From Streptosporangium lutulentum (GTDB lineage: Bacteria > Actinomycetota > Actinomycetes > Streptosporangiales > Streptosporangiaceae), in the NCBI RefSeq assembly GCF_030811455.1, contig NZ_JAUSQU010000001.1:434001-498000 (forward strand): a DNA stretch of 64,000 bases. The letters run 5' to 3'. Below are positions 1 through 7,050 of the stretch, in pieces. Under the pieces are notes generated by a model. That model worked only from the letters and a program-made list of their open reading frames with translations. It searched no databases and was not told where the DNA came from. The stretch's first letter is position 1. Every line of letters begins with the position of its first letter. The position numbers and the translations under genes were made by a program.

Positions 1-513
1 CCGTTGCCTGCGCGCCGCCACCGCGGCCGAATCCTCCGTGCGCGGTGAGGCCGCATCCCACCCCTCGGGCACGAACAGCCGCCAGTTCACCGGACAGGAC
101 GCGACGTCGGTGACCAGGTGCACACTCGGGGCGACCTGGCAGTTAGCGGTCTTGCCCAGCGCCCCGCAGTACTGCGGGGCCACTCCCGGCGACTCCTCAC
201 CATCCTTGACAAAGGACACATCATCGACCACCCAGGCGGCCGGGTTGATCGCCGTGTCCATCCGCCAGGCCAGCTCGGCCAGCACCAGTTGATGTGACCA
301 GGGGGCGTCGGTGAGAAACTGCTGCAGCCCCTGGCGGTCCACGCCCAGCCGGGCCGCCATCGGCTCCATCGATTTACGGGCCCCGTCGGTCAGCAGGCCG
401 CGCACATATCGTTCGCCCCATCGCCGCTGATCAGCACGGGCGAAACAGGAGAACACCTCGGCGGCGAACGTCTCCAGTCGCGCCCGCACGGCCTCGAGTT
501 CTTGAGGGGTCAT
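1..513 (-). CDS. IS701-type transposase, N-terminal part (cut by window edge)
   Basis: The reading frame opens with ATG at 513 on the minus strand and runs off the left edge without a stop, giving about 171 residues. The protein begins MTPQELEAVRARLETFAAEV and contains WVVDDVSFVKDG around residues 95-106. This matches the first catalytic Asp region of IS701-family DDE transposases, which are common in actinomycetes and usually about 400 residues long. The following segment, with QYCGALGKTANCQV and VNWRLFVPEGW, also fits that family. The element lies directly behind the end of the XRE regulator gene and appears to have truncated it. The other end of the element is outside the window, so activity and terminal repeats cannot be judged. 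Family assignment is from recognised motifs. Confidence 0.85.
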   Translation of the reverse strand, partial: MTPQELEAVRARLETFAAEVFSCFARADQRRWGERYVRGLLTDGARKSMEPMAARLGVDRQGLQQFLTDAPWSHQLVLAELAWRMDTAINPAAWVVDDVSFVKDGEESPGVAPQYCGALGKTANCQVAPSVHLVTDVASCPVNWRLFVPEGWDAASPRTEDSAAVAARRQR

Positions 514-572
514 CTTCCCTCACCCCCAACGCAGGTGACATACCGTCTCCTACCCGAGGTAACCAAGTCCTA
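1..572 (-). mobile_element. IS701-family insertion sequence, one end only
   Basis: The transposase frame plus about 60 bases upstream of its start run up to a CTAG at 573-576, which sits exactly where the XRE regulator loses recognisable sequence. IS701 elements are known to duplicate a 4-bp YTAR-like target, and CTAG fits. The exact boundary is inferred because the other copy of the target lies outside the window. Confidence 0.55.
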
Positions 573-1320
573 CTAGTTGGCGTGCACGGTCGGCAGCCAT
601 CCAACCGAGTTGCTGCTCGTCGAGCTTGACGAGCATGCGGGTTGCCAGAACGTAGCTCTGTGAGAGGAGTGCGTGATCCGTTTCGCTGTTGCCGAGCGCG
701 TGCCCGGCGCGGATCAACCGGGGTAGGCGTACGGCGAGGCTGCCGTAACGGCAGGCGTGGAAGTCGGCGAGGGCCCGCGAGAGTTCCGCGGGCACCTGCT
801 TAGGCGACGGGTCGCCGAGAGGGTTGCCGAGGCCGAGCATCGCGTCACGTAGGCCGGCGACGAGTACCTCGCCGAGCAGGGCCTCGTTTGCCTGTGCGGT
901 GCCACTTCCAAGGATTCGAGAGCTCGCGGCGGCGGCAGCCGTGACCGCTAGGTTCGCCAGCAAATTTCGTCGACGCACCGGATCTTCCCCGTCCTCCCGT
1001 TGACCCCTCTCCACACTATGAGCAGGCAGGCACGGATATGCGGTGGTTGGTACGGTCGCCTGTCCGTGTCGGGTCTTCGGCCGGGGCGGTGCCAGGCCAA
1101 GGGCTTGATGCGGGATGCCGAGCGCCTCAGCGAAACACTTCAACACGGCGACGTCGGTCATCGGGGAGATGCCCCGCTCGTAGCGGGACACCTGGGCCGC
1201 AGAATATCCGGCGAGCTGGCCGAGCTGGGCAAGCGTCAGTTGTCGCGCTTGCCGTATCTGACGTACGAGTTCCCCAGGAGTCACGGGGGATGATGCTTCC
1301 GTTTTGTCGATCGCACTCAT
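550..1320 (-). pseudogene. XRE-family regulator, C-terminus truncated by IS insertion
   Basis: The product starts MSAIDKTEAS (ATG at 1320; a longer in-frame start at 1422 lacks family-like sequence). It has a helix-turn-helix domain at about residues 12-65 (ELVRQIRQARQLTLAQLGQL, YSAAQVSRYERG). A basic patch followed by an Ala-rich segment (RRRNLLANLAVTAAAAASS) comes next, then a helical region of the TPR-like sensor type. Family members are usually about 400 residues. This one ends after about 256, with RQL followed by VGLGYLG and a stop that appears to be encoded by the insertion sequence, so the sensor half is missing. It is divergent from the murA/murB cassette and is its likely former regulator. 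Whether the truncated protein still binds DNA is unknown. Confidence 0.75.
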
Positions 1321-1388
1321 ACCTGTCCCCGCTGGTAGCTGAGACCACGCCCCTTTCAACCTACGCGCGCCTGAGCGCCTCTGACAGG

Positions 1389-1430
1389 GCCTTTGCACCA
1401 CACGCAAACGCCTTTGCAGCACAGGGCAAC
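1389..1430. promoter_or_regulatory. Two 21-bp direct repeats in the divergent XRE/mur promoter region
   Basis: Two adjacent copies beginning GCCTTTGCA, at 1389-1409 and 1410-1430, match at 17 of 21 positions. The 21-bp period places both copies on one face of the helix. They lie between the divergent XRE regulator and the acetyltransferase gene and are a candidate tandem operator for the regulator. The operator role is inference. Confidence 0.4.
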
Positions 1431-1528
1431 GCCCCTCCCGTAGCCGGGCCGGATGCGGTCACCTCATGTGCAGGCGGCTCGCGCTCAGCGGGCCGCTACC
1501 GATTCGGTCTGCTCCCTGGGAGGACTTG

Positions 1529-2260
1529 ATGCAGTCTCCGACCTTGGTTGCGTCTGCGGCACGTACCGCAGATGCCCGCCTCGCTCCCGATTACTACTTC
1601 CGCTCCGACGGTCTCGGCGCCTACATCACGGGTCTGCTGAGCAACTGCCGGACAGTCTTCGACATCAAACCCGCCATGACGGCCGACCTCGACAACCCCG
1701 TCGCCGTGGGCCTCGAAGGTCTGCCTCGTGGCGTCGTCGAGGCCGGCGCTCTACTCAGGGGCGAGGTCATCGTCGAGGCCGGCGCCCGCGTCGAGGCCGG
1801 CGCTCAGATCGTCGGACCGGTGCTGATCTGTGCTGGCGCCGTCGTGGCCGCCGGCGCCCTGGTCCGCGATCACAGCGTGATCGGCCCCGGCTGCCGGATC
1901 GGGTTCGGCGCGGAGATCACCCGTAGCCTGCTGGCCGGGCACGTCTTCGTCAAACATCCGTGCTTCATCGGCGACTCGGTGATCGGGCGACGCGCCAACA
2001 TCGGCTCTTTCTGCTCCACCACCGGCCTACGATGCGACCGCGGGCCGGTTACCGAACCGGCGATCGACGAGATCACCGTCAACCTCGACGGGCAGCGCAT
2101 CACCACCGGGCAAACGAAATTCGGTGCCGTCGTCGGCGACGAGGTCGCTCTGCCGGCCGGAACCGTCCTGTCGCCGGGAACGCTGATCGGCCCCGGCACG
2201 GTGGTCTACCCCCGCGACCACATCGGCGGCTTTCTGCCCGCCGGCTCTCGGGTGCGGTGA
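1529..2260 (+). CDS. GlmU-like left-handed beta-helix acetyltransferase (no nucleotidyltransferase domain)
   Basis: This 243-residue protein starts at ATG 1529 behind GGGAGG. From about residue 60 it is a run of hexapeptide repeats (for example VEAGALLRGEVIVEAGARVE, VIGPGCRIGFGAEI) typical of left-handed beta-helix acyltransferases. The second half (HPCFIGDSVIGRRANIGSF, TGQTKFGAVVGDEVALPAGT) resembles the C-terminal acetyltransferase part of archaeal-type bifunctional sugar-1-phosphate nucleotidylyltransferases. The nucleotidylyltransferase domain found in GlmU is absent; the first 55 residues are too short for one. The gene is followed 5 bases later by the murA homolog. A role in acetylating an amino sugar phosphate or nucleotide sugar that feeds the next enzymes is inferred. 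The substrate cannot be read from the sequence. Confidence 0.75.
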   Translation: MQSPTLVASAARTADARLAPDYYFRSDGLGAYITGLLSNCRTVFDIKPAMTADLDNPVAVGLEGLPRGVVEAGALLRGEVIVEAGARVEAGAQIVGPVLICAGAVVAAGALVRDHSVIGPGCRIGFGAEITRSLLAGHVFVKHPCFIGDSVIGRRANIGSFCSTTGLRCDRGPVTEPAIDEITVNLDGQRITTGQTKFGAVVGDEVALPAGTVLSPGTLIGPGTVVYPRDHIGGFLPAGSRVR

Positions 2261-2265
2261 CGGCC

Positions 2266-3582
2266 ATGACCATCACTCCCACCCGCGAAACTCTCGACGC
2301 CACCATCGTTCAGATCATCGGCGGGCACCCTCTGAGCGGCCGTATCCCGGTGCAGGGCAGCAAGAACATCGCTCTGCATCTGTACGCCGCCGCACTTCTG
2401 ACCGATGCCCCGGTCGTCCTGGCCGCGGTCCCGGACATCATCGACACCGCAGTGTGCGCGCAGATCTTGACCCACACCGGAGCCACCGTCACCACCACCG
2501 GCGGCCGGTTCGCTGTGGCGCCGGCCTTGGCGACGGCCATCAACCCTGTCATCCATCCCGAGCTCGGCCACCGGGTACGGACGACCGTCGTCCTGGCCGC
2601 CGCGATGCTGGCCCGAACCGGACAGGTCATGTTGCCCTACCCCGGCGGGGACGCGTTCTGCCCCCGCCTGATCGACCGGCACCTCGCGGCGATGCAGGCC
2701 GCCGGCGCCGAGGTCACCGCCGACGCCACCGGCATCCGCGCACGGTGCGGACCCCGCGGCCTACAGGCGTTCACGGTGGACGTGAACACCCCCTACGGGC
2801 CGAGTCTGGGAGCGACAGTGACCGCCATGCTGCTCGCCGCGCGCGCCCGGGGTAGCAGCCTGATCACGCACCCGTCGATCGAGCCCGAGGTCACCGAGAC
2901 CGCTCGCTTCCTGGCCGAGCGCGGCGTCGCGATCCACTTCGACGAGCAAGGGCTACACGTCGTCGGCAGCGAATGGATCACCGGCGGCGGGTTCACGGTG
3001 GCAGGGGACCGAATCGAGGCGGCAACCATGATCATGGCTGCTGCCTCGACCGGCGGTAACGTGCACCTCGACGGGATCACCCTCGCATCCATCCCCGAGG
3101 GCCTCACCGCGGCTCTGGCAACGGCGGGCATCAGTCTCACCGACGACGCGAGCGGCGGCATCCGTTCGATCCTCGACGGCCCCTTGCGGGCCATCACCAC
3201 GGCGACCGGCCCACATCCGGCGCTGCCCACCGACACCGCACCGCAGCTCGCGGCGATGCTCACTCAGGCCGACGGGTCCTCGCTGATCGCCGAGCGCGTG
3301 TATCCCCGCCGAGACACCCACATCAAGGGCCTGCGAGCCTTCGGCGCCGAGATCTCCGCGACTGGCTCGATCATCGGCGTACGCGGGCCCGTACGGCTAC
3401 GCGCCGCCTCGGCCGCGGCTGAGGACATCCGCGCGGTGACAGCTCTGTTAATCGCCGCTCTCGCTGCTGAGGGCGCCTCTACGATCCGGGGGATGTACCA
3501 CCTTCGGCGTGGCTACGGTCGTTTGCTGGCCAATCTCGCCACGCTCGGAGCTGACATCACCATCACCTCGGAGGCCCCCTGA
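2266..3582 (+). CDS. murA: UDP-N-acetylglucosamine 1-carboxyvinyltransferase homolog (MurA family, Cys-to-Asp)
   Basis: This 438-residue enolpyruvyl transferase starts at ATG 2266. The family transfers enolpyruvate from PEP to the 3-OH of UDP-GlcNAc, the first committed step to UDP-MurNAc. Lys33 in VQGSKN corresponds to the conserved MurA lysine. The C-terminal signature (DIRAVTALLIAALAAEG, MYHLRRGYGRL) and the LPTDTAPQLAAML segment are conserved. In the loop that normally carries the nucleophilic Cys (PGGCAIG in E. coli), this protein reads PGGDAFC, with Asp129 at the Cys position and a Cys three residues later. Cys-to-Asp MurA enzymes, as in Mycobacterium tuberculosis, are known to be fosfomycin-insensitive. 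The cassette context suggests an accessory enzyme, not the housekeeping MurA. The stop codon overlaps the next start. Confidence 0.85.
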   Translation: MTITPTRETLDATIVQIIGGHPLSGRIPVQGSKNIALHLYAAALLTDAPVVLAAVPDIIDTAVCAQILTHTGATVTTTGGRFAVAPALATAINPVIHPELGHRVRTTVVLAAAMLARTGQVMLPYPGGDAFCPRLIDRHLAAMQAAGAEVTADATGIRARCGPRGLQAFTVDVNTPYGPSLGATVTAMLLAARARGSSLITHPSIEPEVTETARFLAERGVAIHFDEQGLHVVGSEWITGGGFTVAGDRIEAATMIMAAASTGGNVHLDGITLASIPEGLTAALATAGISLTDDASGGIRSILDGPLRAITTATGPHPALPTDTAPQLAAMLTQADGSSLIAERVYPRRDTHIKGLRAFGAEISATGSIIGVRGPVRLRAASAAAEDIRAVTALLIAALAAEGASTIRGMYHLRRGYGRLLANLATLGADITITSEAP

Positions 3583-4643
3583 TGCCCGTACCGTTCAGCG
3601 CCGATGACACCGCCCGTCTTCACGAGACTCTCGCCGAGGTAGTCGCCGACGGCGCGACCCCCGGCGGGGTCATCGTCTGCGGCACCGTCGACGGGCAAAA
3701 GCAGGTCCTGACCGCAGGCACCGTCGCGCCCGAGCTCGGCGAGCTCGCCCCGACCGAGCACACGACGTACGACGTCGCCTCGCTGACCAAGGTCGTCGCC
3801 ACATGGCCACTCATCGGCCAGACCCTTCAGGCCGGCCTCGGTGATCTGGACGCACCCGTACGCGACGTGCTGCCCCCGATGACGGGTGAGGCCCCCAGCG
3901 CAGAGGCGACCCTCCGTCACCTCCTGGCGCACACCTCCGGGCTGCGTGCCTCCACCCGCCTGGATCACTACCGCGGCGCGTCCGCACCGCTGCACGAACT
4001 TCTGTGCCGCGAGCCGTTGGAGGAGGAGACCGGCCGGCACCGCTACATCAACCGCGGGTACATCCTGCTCGGCCTGGCCCTCGCCCATGTCAACGGTGTC
4101 CCGCTCGACGAGCTCGCCGGCCGGTTCTGGCAGCGCCTCGGGATGGGGTCCACCGTCTATGGGCCCGTTGCCCGCGGCTCTCACGTCGCACCGACCGAGC
4201 AGCGTATTCCCGGTGCCCCGAGGACCTGGGGCTGTGTGCACGACGACAACGCCGCGCTGCTGGGCGGGGTCGCCGGGCATGCAGGGGTCTTTTCCACACC
4301 CCACGACGTGGCCGTTTACGCTGCAGGGCTGCTCGACGCCTACGCCCGCGGCGACGTCCTGGGCGAGTGGCTACGGGCGAGCCTGGTCCCACAGGCCCCG
4401 ATCGAGCCGGGCCTCGACCGCGGTGTGTCGTGGATCCTCGCCGCCGGCGGGCACGTCGCCTATCACCACGGGTTCACCGGTACCAGTCTCTATCTCGCCC
4501 CGGACGCCGGCCGGTACCTCGTGATCTGCACCAACGCCGTTTACTACGGGGCCGCCCGCACTCGCATCGCACCGTTGCGGGCCCTCGCGCTCAAGACGAT
4601 TTCCGCTTCCGCGACATGGCGCTCGGGGGTGTTGGATGAGTGA
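3582..4643 (+). CDS. Serine hydrolase of the beta-lactamase/D-aminopeptidase fold
   Basis: This 353-residue protein starts at ATG 3582, overlapping the murA-like stop by one base. It has the three motifs of class C beta-lactamase/penicillin-binding-protein-like hydrolases: SxxK as Ser67-Leu-Thr-Lys70 within YDVASLTK, YxN as Tyr155-Ile-Asn157 in RYINRGY, and HHG at residues 295-297 in place of KTG. There is no signal peptide or lipobox, so it is probably cytoplasmic, which is unusual for enzymes acting on cell wall. The family includes esterases, D-Ala carboxypeptidases and D-aminopeptidases. The substrate is unknown. Its position between MurA- and MurB-like genes, overlapping the latter by 8 bases, suggests that it acts on the same muramyl-type product. 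Confidence 0.8.
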   Translation: MPVPFSADDTARLHETLAEVVADGATPGGVIVCGTVDGQKQVLTAGTVAPELGELAPTEHTTYDVASLTKVVATWPLIGQTLQAGLGDLDAPVRDVLPPMTGEAPSAEATLRHLLAHTSGLRASTRLDHYRGASAPLHELLCREPLEEETGRHRYINRGYILLGLALAHVNGVPLDELAGRFWQRLGMGSTVYGPVARGSHVAPTEQRIPGAPRTWGCVHDDNAALLGGVAGHAGVFSTPHDVAVYAAGLLDAYARGDVLGEWLRASLVPQAPIEPGLDRGVSWILAAGGHVAYHHGFTGTSLYLAPDAGRYLVICTNAVYYGAARTRIAPLRALALKTISASATWRSGVLDE

Positions 4644-5688
4644 ACTGCTCGCCGATCACACCACGCTGCGTCTCGGCGGCCCCGCTGAGCGGCTGCTCAT
4701 TCACACCGATCCGGCTGCCTGGCCCGATCTCACGCACGCCGTCTTGCACGAGGCTATAGCGCCGTTTGTTCTCGGCGGCGGCAGTAACACCATCGCCGAC
4801 GACACCGGGTATCCCGGGCCGGTGATCCGCATGGCGACCCGCGGCATCACCGCCCGTCAGCTCGACGGGGGCGTCGTAGAAGTCACCAGTCAGGCCGGCG
4901 AGCCGCTCTCGGCCCTCGTCGCGTTCGCCATCACCGAGGGCCTATCCGGCATCGAGTACCTCGCCGGTATCCCAGGCACGGTCGGCGCCGCTCCGATCCA
5001 GAACACCGGCGCCTACGGTCAGCAGATATCCGACACCCTCGCCCGCCTCACCGTCTATGACTGGAGCCGTAGGCAGCTCGCCGTCTTCTACCCGGAAGCA
5101 TGCGGGTTCGGCTACCGCACCAGCCTTTTCAAGGCCTACCCGGGCCGGTGGACGATCCTTGAGGTCGTCTTACGTCTCACCCGTAGTGCGTACGCCGCCC
5201 CGGTCACATACCAGCATCTCGCCCATCACCTCGGCGTGCCCCTGCACGCCCGGGTTCCGCTCGTCGAGGCGGCCCGAGGTGTCATGATCGACCGCTGTCA
5301 GCGTGGCCTCTCCCTATCGGAGAGCGGGCCCGATGCCCGCCAAGTGGGGTCGGTGTTCCTTAACCCGCCGATCACCGCGACTCAAGCTGATGAGGTGTGC
5401 AAGGCGGGCGGCATGGTCTACCGCGATGACTATCGCGTTCTGCGAACGAGCGCCGGATGGCTGCTCCAACTGGCCGGGCACGATGCCGGCAGTCAGCTTG
5501 CACCAGGAGTGTCCTGCTCGACCCGTCGAGCTCTTACCCTCACCGCTCATGACGGGGCGACCTCGGCCGCCTTCAACGCGGTCCTGCAAACGCTGGCTCG
5601 TGACGTTTTCACCATGACGGGCATTCGGCTGCACCCTGAGCCCGCGCGGCCCGTCGCGGTGTTGATCGCCGAGAGGGACATGCCGTGA
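4636..5688 (+). CDS. murB: UDP-N-acetylenolpyruvoylglucosamine reductase homolog (MurB)
   Basis: This 350-residue FAD-dependent reductase starts at ATG 4636, inside the end of the serine hydrolase gene. The FAD-binding segment has LGGGSNTIADD near residue 55. The central part reads LAGIPGTVGAAPIQNTGAYG, and the substrate domain has GYRTSLFK. The proton-donating serine is present as Ser239 in QVGSVFLNP and the conserved C-terminal glutamate as Glu335 in HPEPARP. Length and the GYRTSLFK motif fit the type I MurB group. The known reaction is NADPH-dependent reduction of UDP-GlcNAc-enolpyruvate to UDP-MurNAc. Together with the MurA-like protein this would give a second complete route to a UDP-MurNAc-like compound. 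All catalytic residues seem intact. Confidence 0.88.
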   Translation: MSELLADHTTLRLGGPAERLLIHTDPAAWPDLTHAVLHEAIAPFVLGGGSNTIADDTGYPGPVIRMATRGITARQLDGGVVEVTSQAGEPLSALVAFAITEGLSGIEYLAGIPGTVGAAPIQNTGAYGQQISDTLARLTVYDWSRRQLAVFYPEACGFGYRTSLFKAYPGRWTILEVVLRLTRSAYAAPVTYQHLAHHLGVPLHARVPLVEAARGVMIDRCQRGLSLSESGPDARQVGSVFLNPPITATQADEVCKAGGMVYRDDYRVLRTSAGWLLQLAGHDAGSQLAPGVSCSTRRALTLTAHDGATSAAFNAVLQTLARDVFTMTGIRLHPEPARPVAVLIAERDMP

Positions 5689-5846
5689 GGGGACGTGTAC
5701 AGGCTGCTGCGCGGTGAGCATCGTGAAGAACGCCTCGCCGTCCATACGGGCGGCGGGGCATCGCAGTCTCCGCCAAGGCGCGACAAGACGTAAGCAACGA
5801 AAAGAGGGAGACTCCCGGCGTCGTGGCGTCGATTTAGGAGTTTCCC

Positions 5847-6077
5847 ATGCTGAATGCCGAAGATGTAAAGGTGCCGGTGGCACCGAAGTGCACGAACTGC
5901 GGGCGCATTGACAGACTCCGTCTAGCTGGGCATTCGCCCATCGAGACCAAGCGGGTACCGGTCAAGGCGTACAACGGGACGGCCTACGCCAAGGTGACCA
6001 TGCCGATGGAAGAGTGGTTCTATCGCTGCGAATGCGGCGGGGTTGTCACCGTGCAGCGTGAAGTCACGATGACATAG
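5847..6077 (+). CDS. Small zinc-ribbon-like protein
   Basis: This 76-residue protein starts at ATG 5847 behind AGGAG. It has CTNC at residues 12-15 and CECGG near residue 62, the spacing of a small zinc ribbon. Between them lies a mixed strand-rich segment (ETKRVPVKAYNGTAYAKVTM). No catalytic motif was recognised and the function is unknown. It lies 158 bases after murB in the same direction and ends just before a strong hairpin terminator shared with a convergent small Cys-containing protein. It may belong to the island's own gene set. Confidence 0.65.
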   Translation: MLNAEDVKVPVAPKCTNCGRIDRLRLAGHSPIETKRVPVKAYNGTAYAKVTMPMEEWFYRCECGGVVTVQREVTMT

Positions 6078-6086
6078 GAGACGGAC

Positions 6087-6133
6087 GACGAAGCGCCCCT
6101 GCTCCTCCCATGGAGGAGCAGGGGCGCTTCGTC
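6087..6133. terminator. Perfect 22-bp hairpin between convergent small genes
   Basis: The arms at 6087-6108 and 6112-6133 are exact reverse complements around a 3-base loop (CAT). The hairpin sits 10 bases after the zinc-ribbon gene and 5 bases from the stop of the convergent 53-residue gene, so it can end transcription from both sides. A long U-tract is lacking, as is common in actinomycetes. Confidence 0.8.
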
Positions 6134-6138
6134 TTCGC

Positions 6139-6300
6139 TCAGTCCAGGACCATGTCGGTCGAGGCCACGATCGGCTGCCCGCCGTGGGCCTCGGCCGAGT
6201 GCTGGTCATCCCACGCGGCGATCGCGGGAGCCTGGATCGTATTCCAATCCCCGAAGGGAATTACGGTTGAAGCGCCACATTCAGCGCATTTGTGGGTCAT
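6139..6300 (-). CDS. 53-residue CxxC protein
   Basis: The frame runs from ATG at 6300 to TGA at 6139 on the minus strand and encodes 53 residues beginning MTHKCAECGAST. A single CxxC pair near the N-terminus (Cys5, Cys8) suggests a half zinc site that could pair in a dimer. The rest (FGDWNTIQAPAIAAWDDQHS) resembles no family I can name. The sequence upstream is locally AT-rich (ATATATATTGACTC), as expected for a promoter in this genome. Convergent with the zinc-ribbon gene. Support is the codon pattern, the CxxC and the shared hairpin; function unknown. Confidence 0.5.
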   Translation of the reverse strand: MTHKCAECGASTVIPFGDWNTIQAPAIAAWDDQHSAEAHGGQPIVASTDMVLD

Positions 6301-6329
6301 ATATATATTGACTCACAGATCGCTCTAAG

Positions 6330-6772
6330 AGTTATAAAGTAGCGTTTCTAGTCCGATTTGGCCGGGACGCCTTCGTGTTCGTCACCTGGCGTCGGTCGCC
6401 CGGCGCTGATGAGCGTGCCCTGCTCTCGGGTGCGAACTGGAGAGCCGTCTGGTATGAGGCGATCGACGCCGCAAACGCGAAGATCCAGGAAGCCAACCGG
6501 AAGTTGCCGAAGGATCAGCGGACCGATTCGGTGCCGAGGTGCGACCCTCACGACTGCTGCCATACGGCGGCGAGCTGGCTCGTGCAGCAAGGTGTGGATC
6601 TGTACCGAGTGAAGAATCTGCTTGGTCACGCGTCGTACCAGACGACTCTTCGGTATGCACGCCTGGCGCGCACGGTGAGATCGAGGAGGCGTGGTCGAAG
6701 ATGAATGCGCACCAGATGCGCACGGGGAATGATCGTGGATCAGTAACCCTGCTTCAACCTGGGACGATTTAA
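6330..6772 (+). pseudogene. Tyrosine recombinase (phage/ICE integrase) remnant, frameshifted
   Basis: The catalytic C-terminal part of a tyrosine integrase can be read from about 6330: [14 protein letters not shown], then [31 protein letters not shown] with the active-site Tyr. Normal enzymes have HDLRHTAAS, so the catalytic Arg of the box II HxxR is Cys here. Near 6665 the frame shifts: the expected tail ([15 protein letters not shown]) continues in another frame to a stop at 6772. The N-terminal DNA-binding half is missing. This is a dead integrase that marks the edge of a former mobile island covering the mur cassette. Confidence 0.75.
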
Positions 6773-6807
6773 ATTCGACGTAATCCCGATGACCCACCAC
6801 GTCGAAT
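6773..6807. repeat. 9-bp inverted repeat after the integrase remnant
   Basis: ATTCGACGT at 6773-6781 and its complement ACGTCGAAT at 6799-6807 are separated by 17 bases, immediately behind the integrase stop. It may be a terminator or part of an attachment region; no second copy was found in the window. Confidence 0.35.
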
Positions 6808-6822
6808 GCGTGGCACACCTGG

Positions 6823-7047
6823 TCAAAGAGTCGATCTAGGCGCTGACCGGGGGCGGGTGGCGGCTCGTCCTGCCTTGACGCCGGCCGGCGCGCCGGGGTC
6901 GCGGCGTGTGAGCCGCTCTCGACCACACCCCGTGCCCGCGATCAGGCCCGCGACCACGCCGATGACCGTGCCCGATCCCCAGCCCACGATCACGCCCACG
7001 GTGATGCCCACGGTCAGGCGTATGAGCACGTGTGCGACCACGCGCAC
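6823..7047 (-). CDS. Possible small membrane protein downstream of the RHH-ClpN gene
   Basis: A 74-residue frame starts with GTG at 7047, three bases after the stop of the RHH-ClpN gene. It encodes a Val/Gly-rich hydrophobic stretch (LTVGITVGVIVGWGSGTVIG, VVAGLIAGTG) that looks like one or two membrane helices with glycine zippers, followed by a basic tail. The close spacing supports co-transcription. The C-terminal half is low-complexity and could be untranslated. No homologous family recognised. Confidence 0.35.
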   Translation of the reverse strand: MRVVAHVLIRLTVGITVGVIVGWGSGTVIGVVAGLIAGTGCGRERLTRRDPGAPAGVKAGRAATRPRSAPRSTL

Positions 7048-7050
7048 GGG

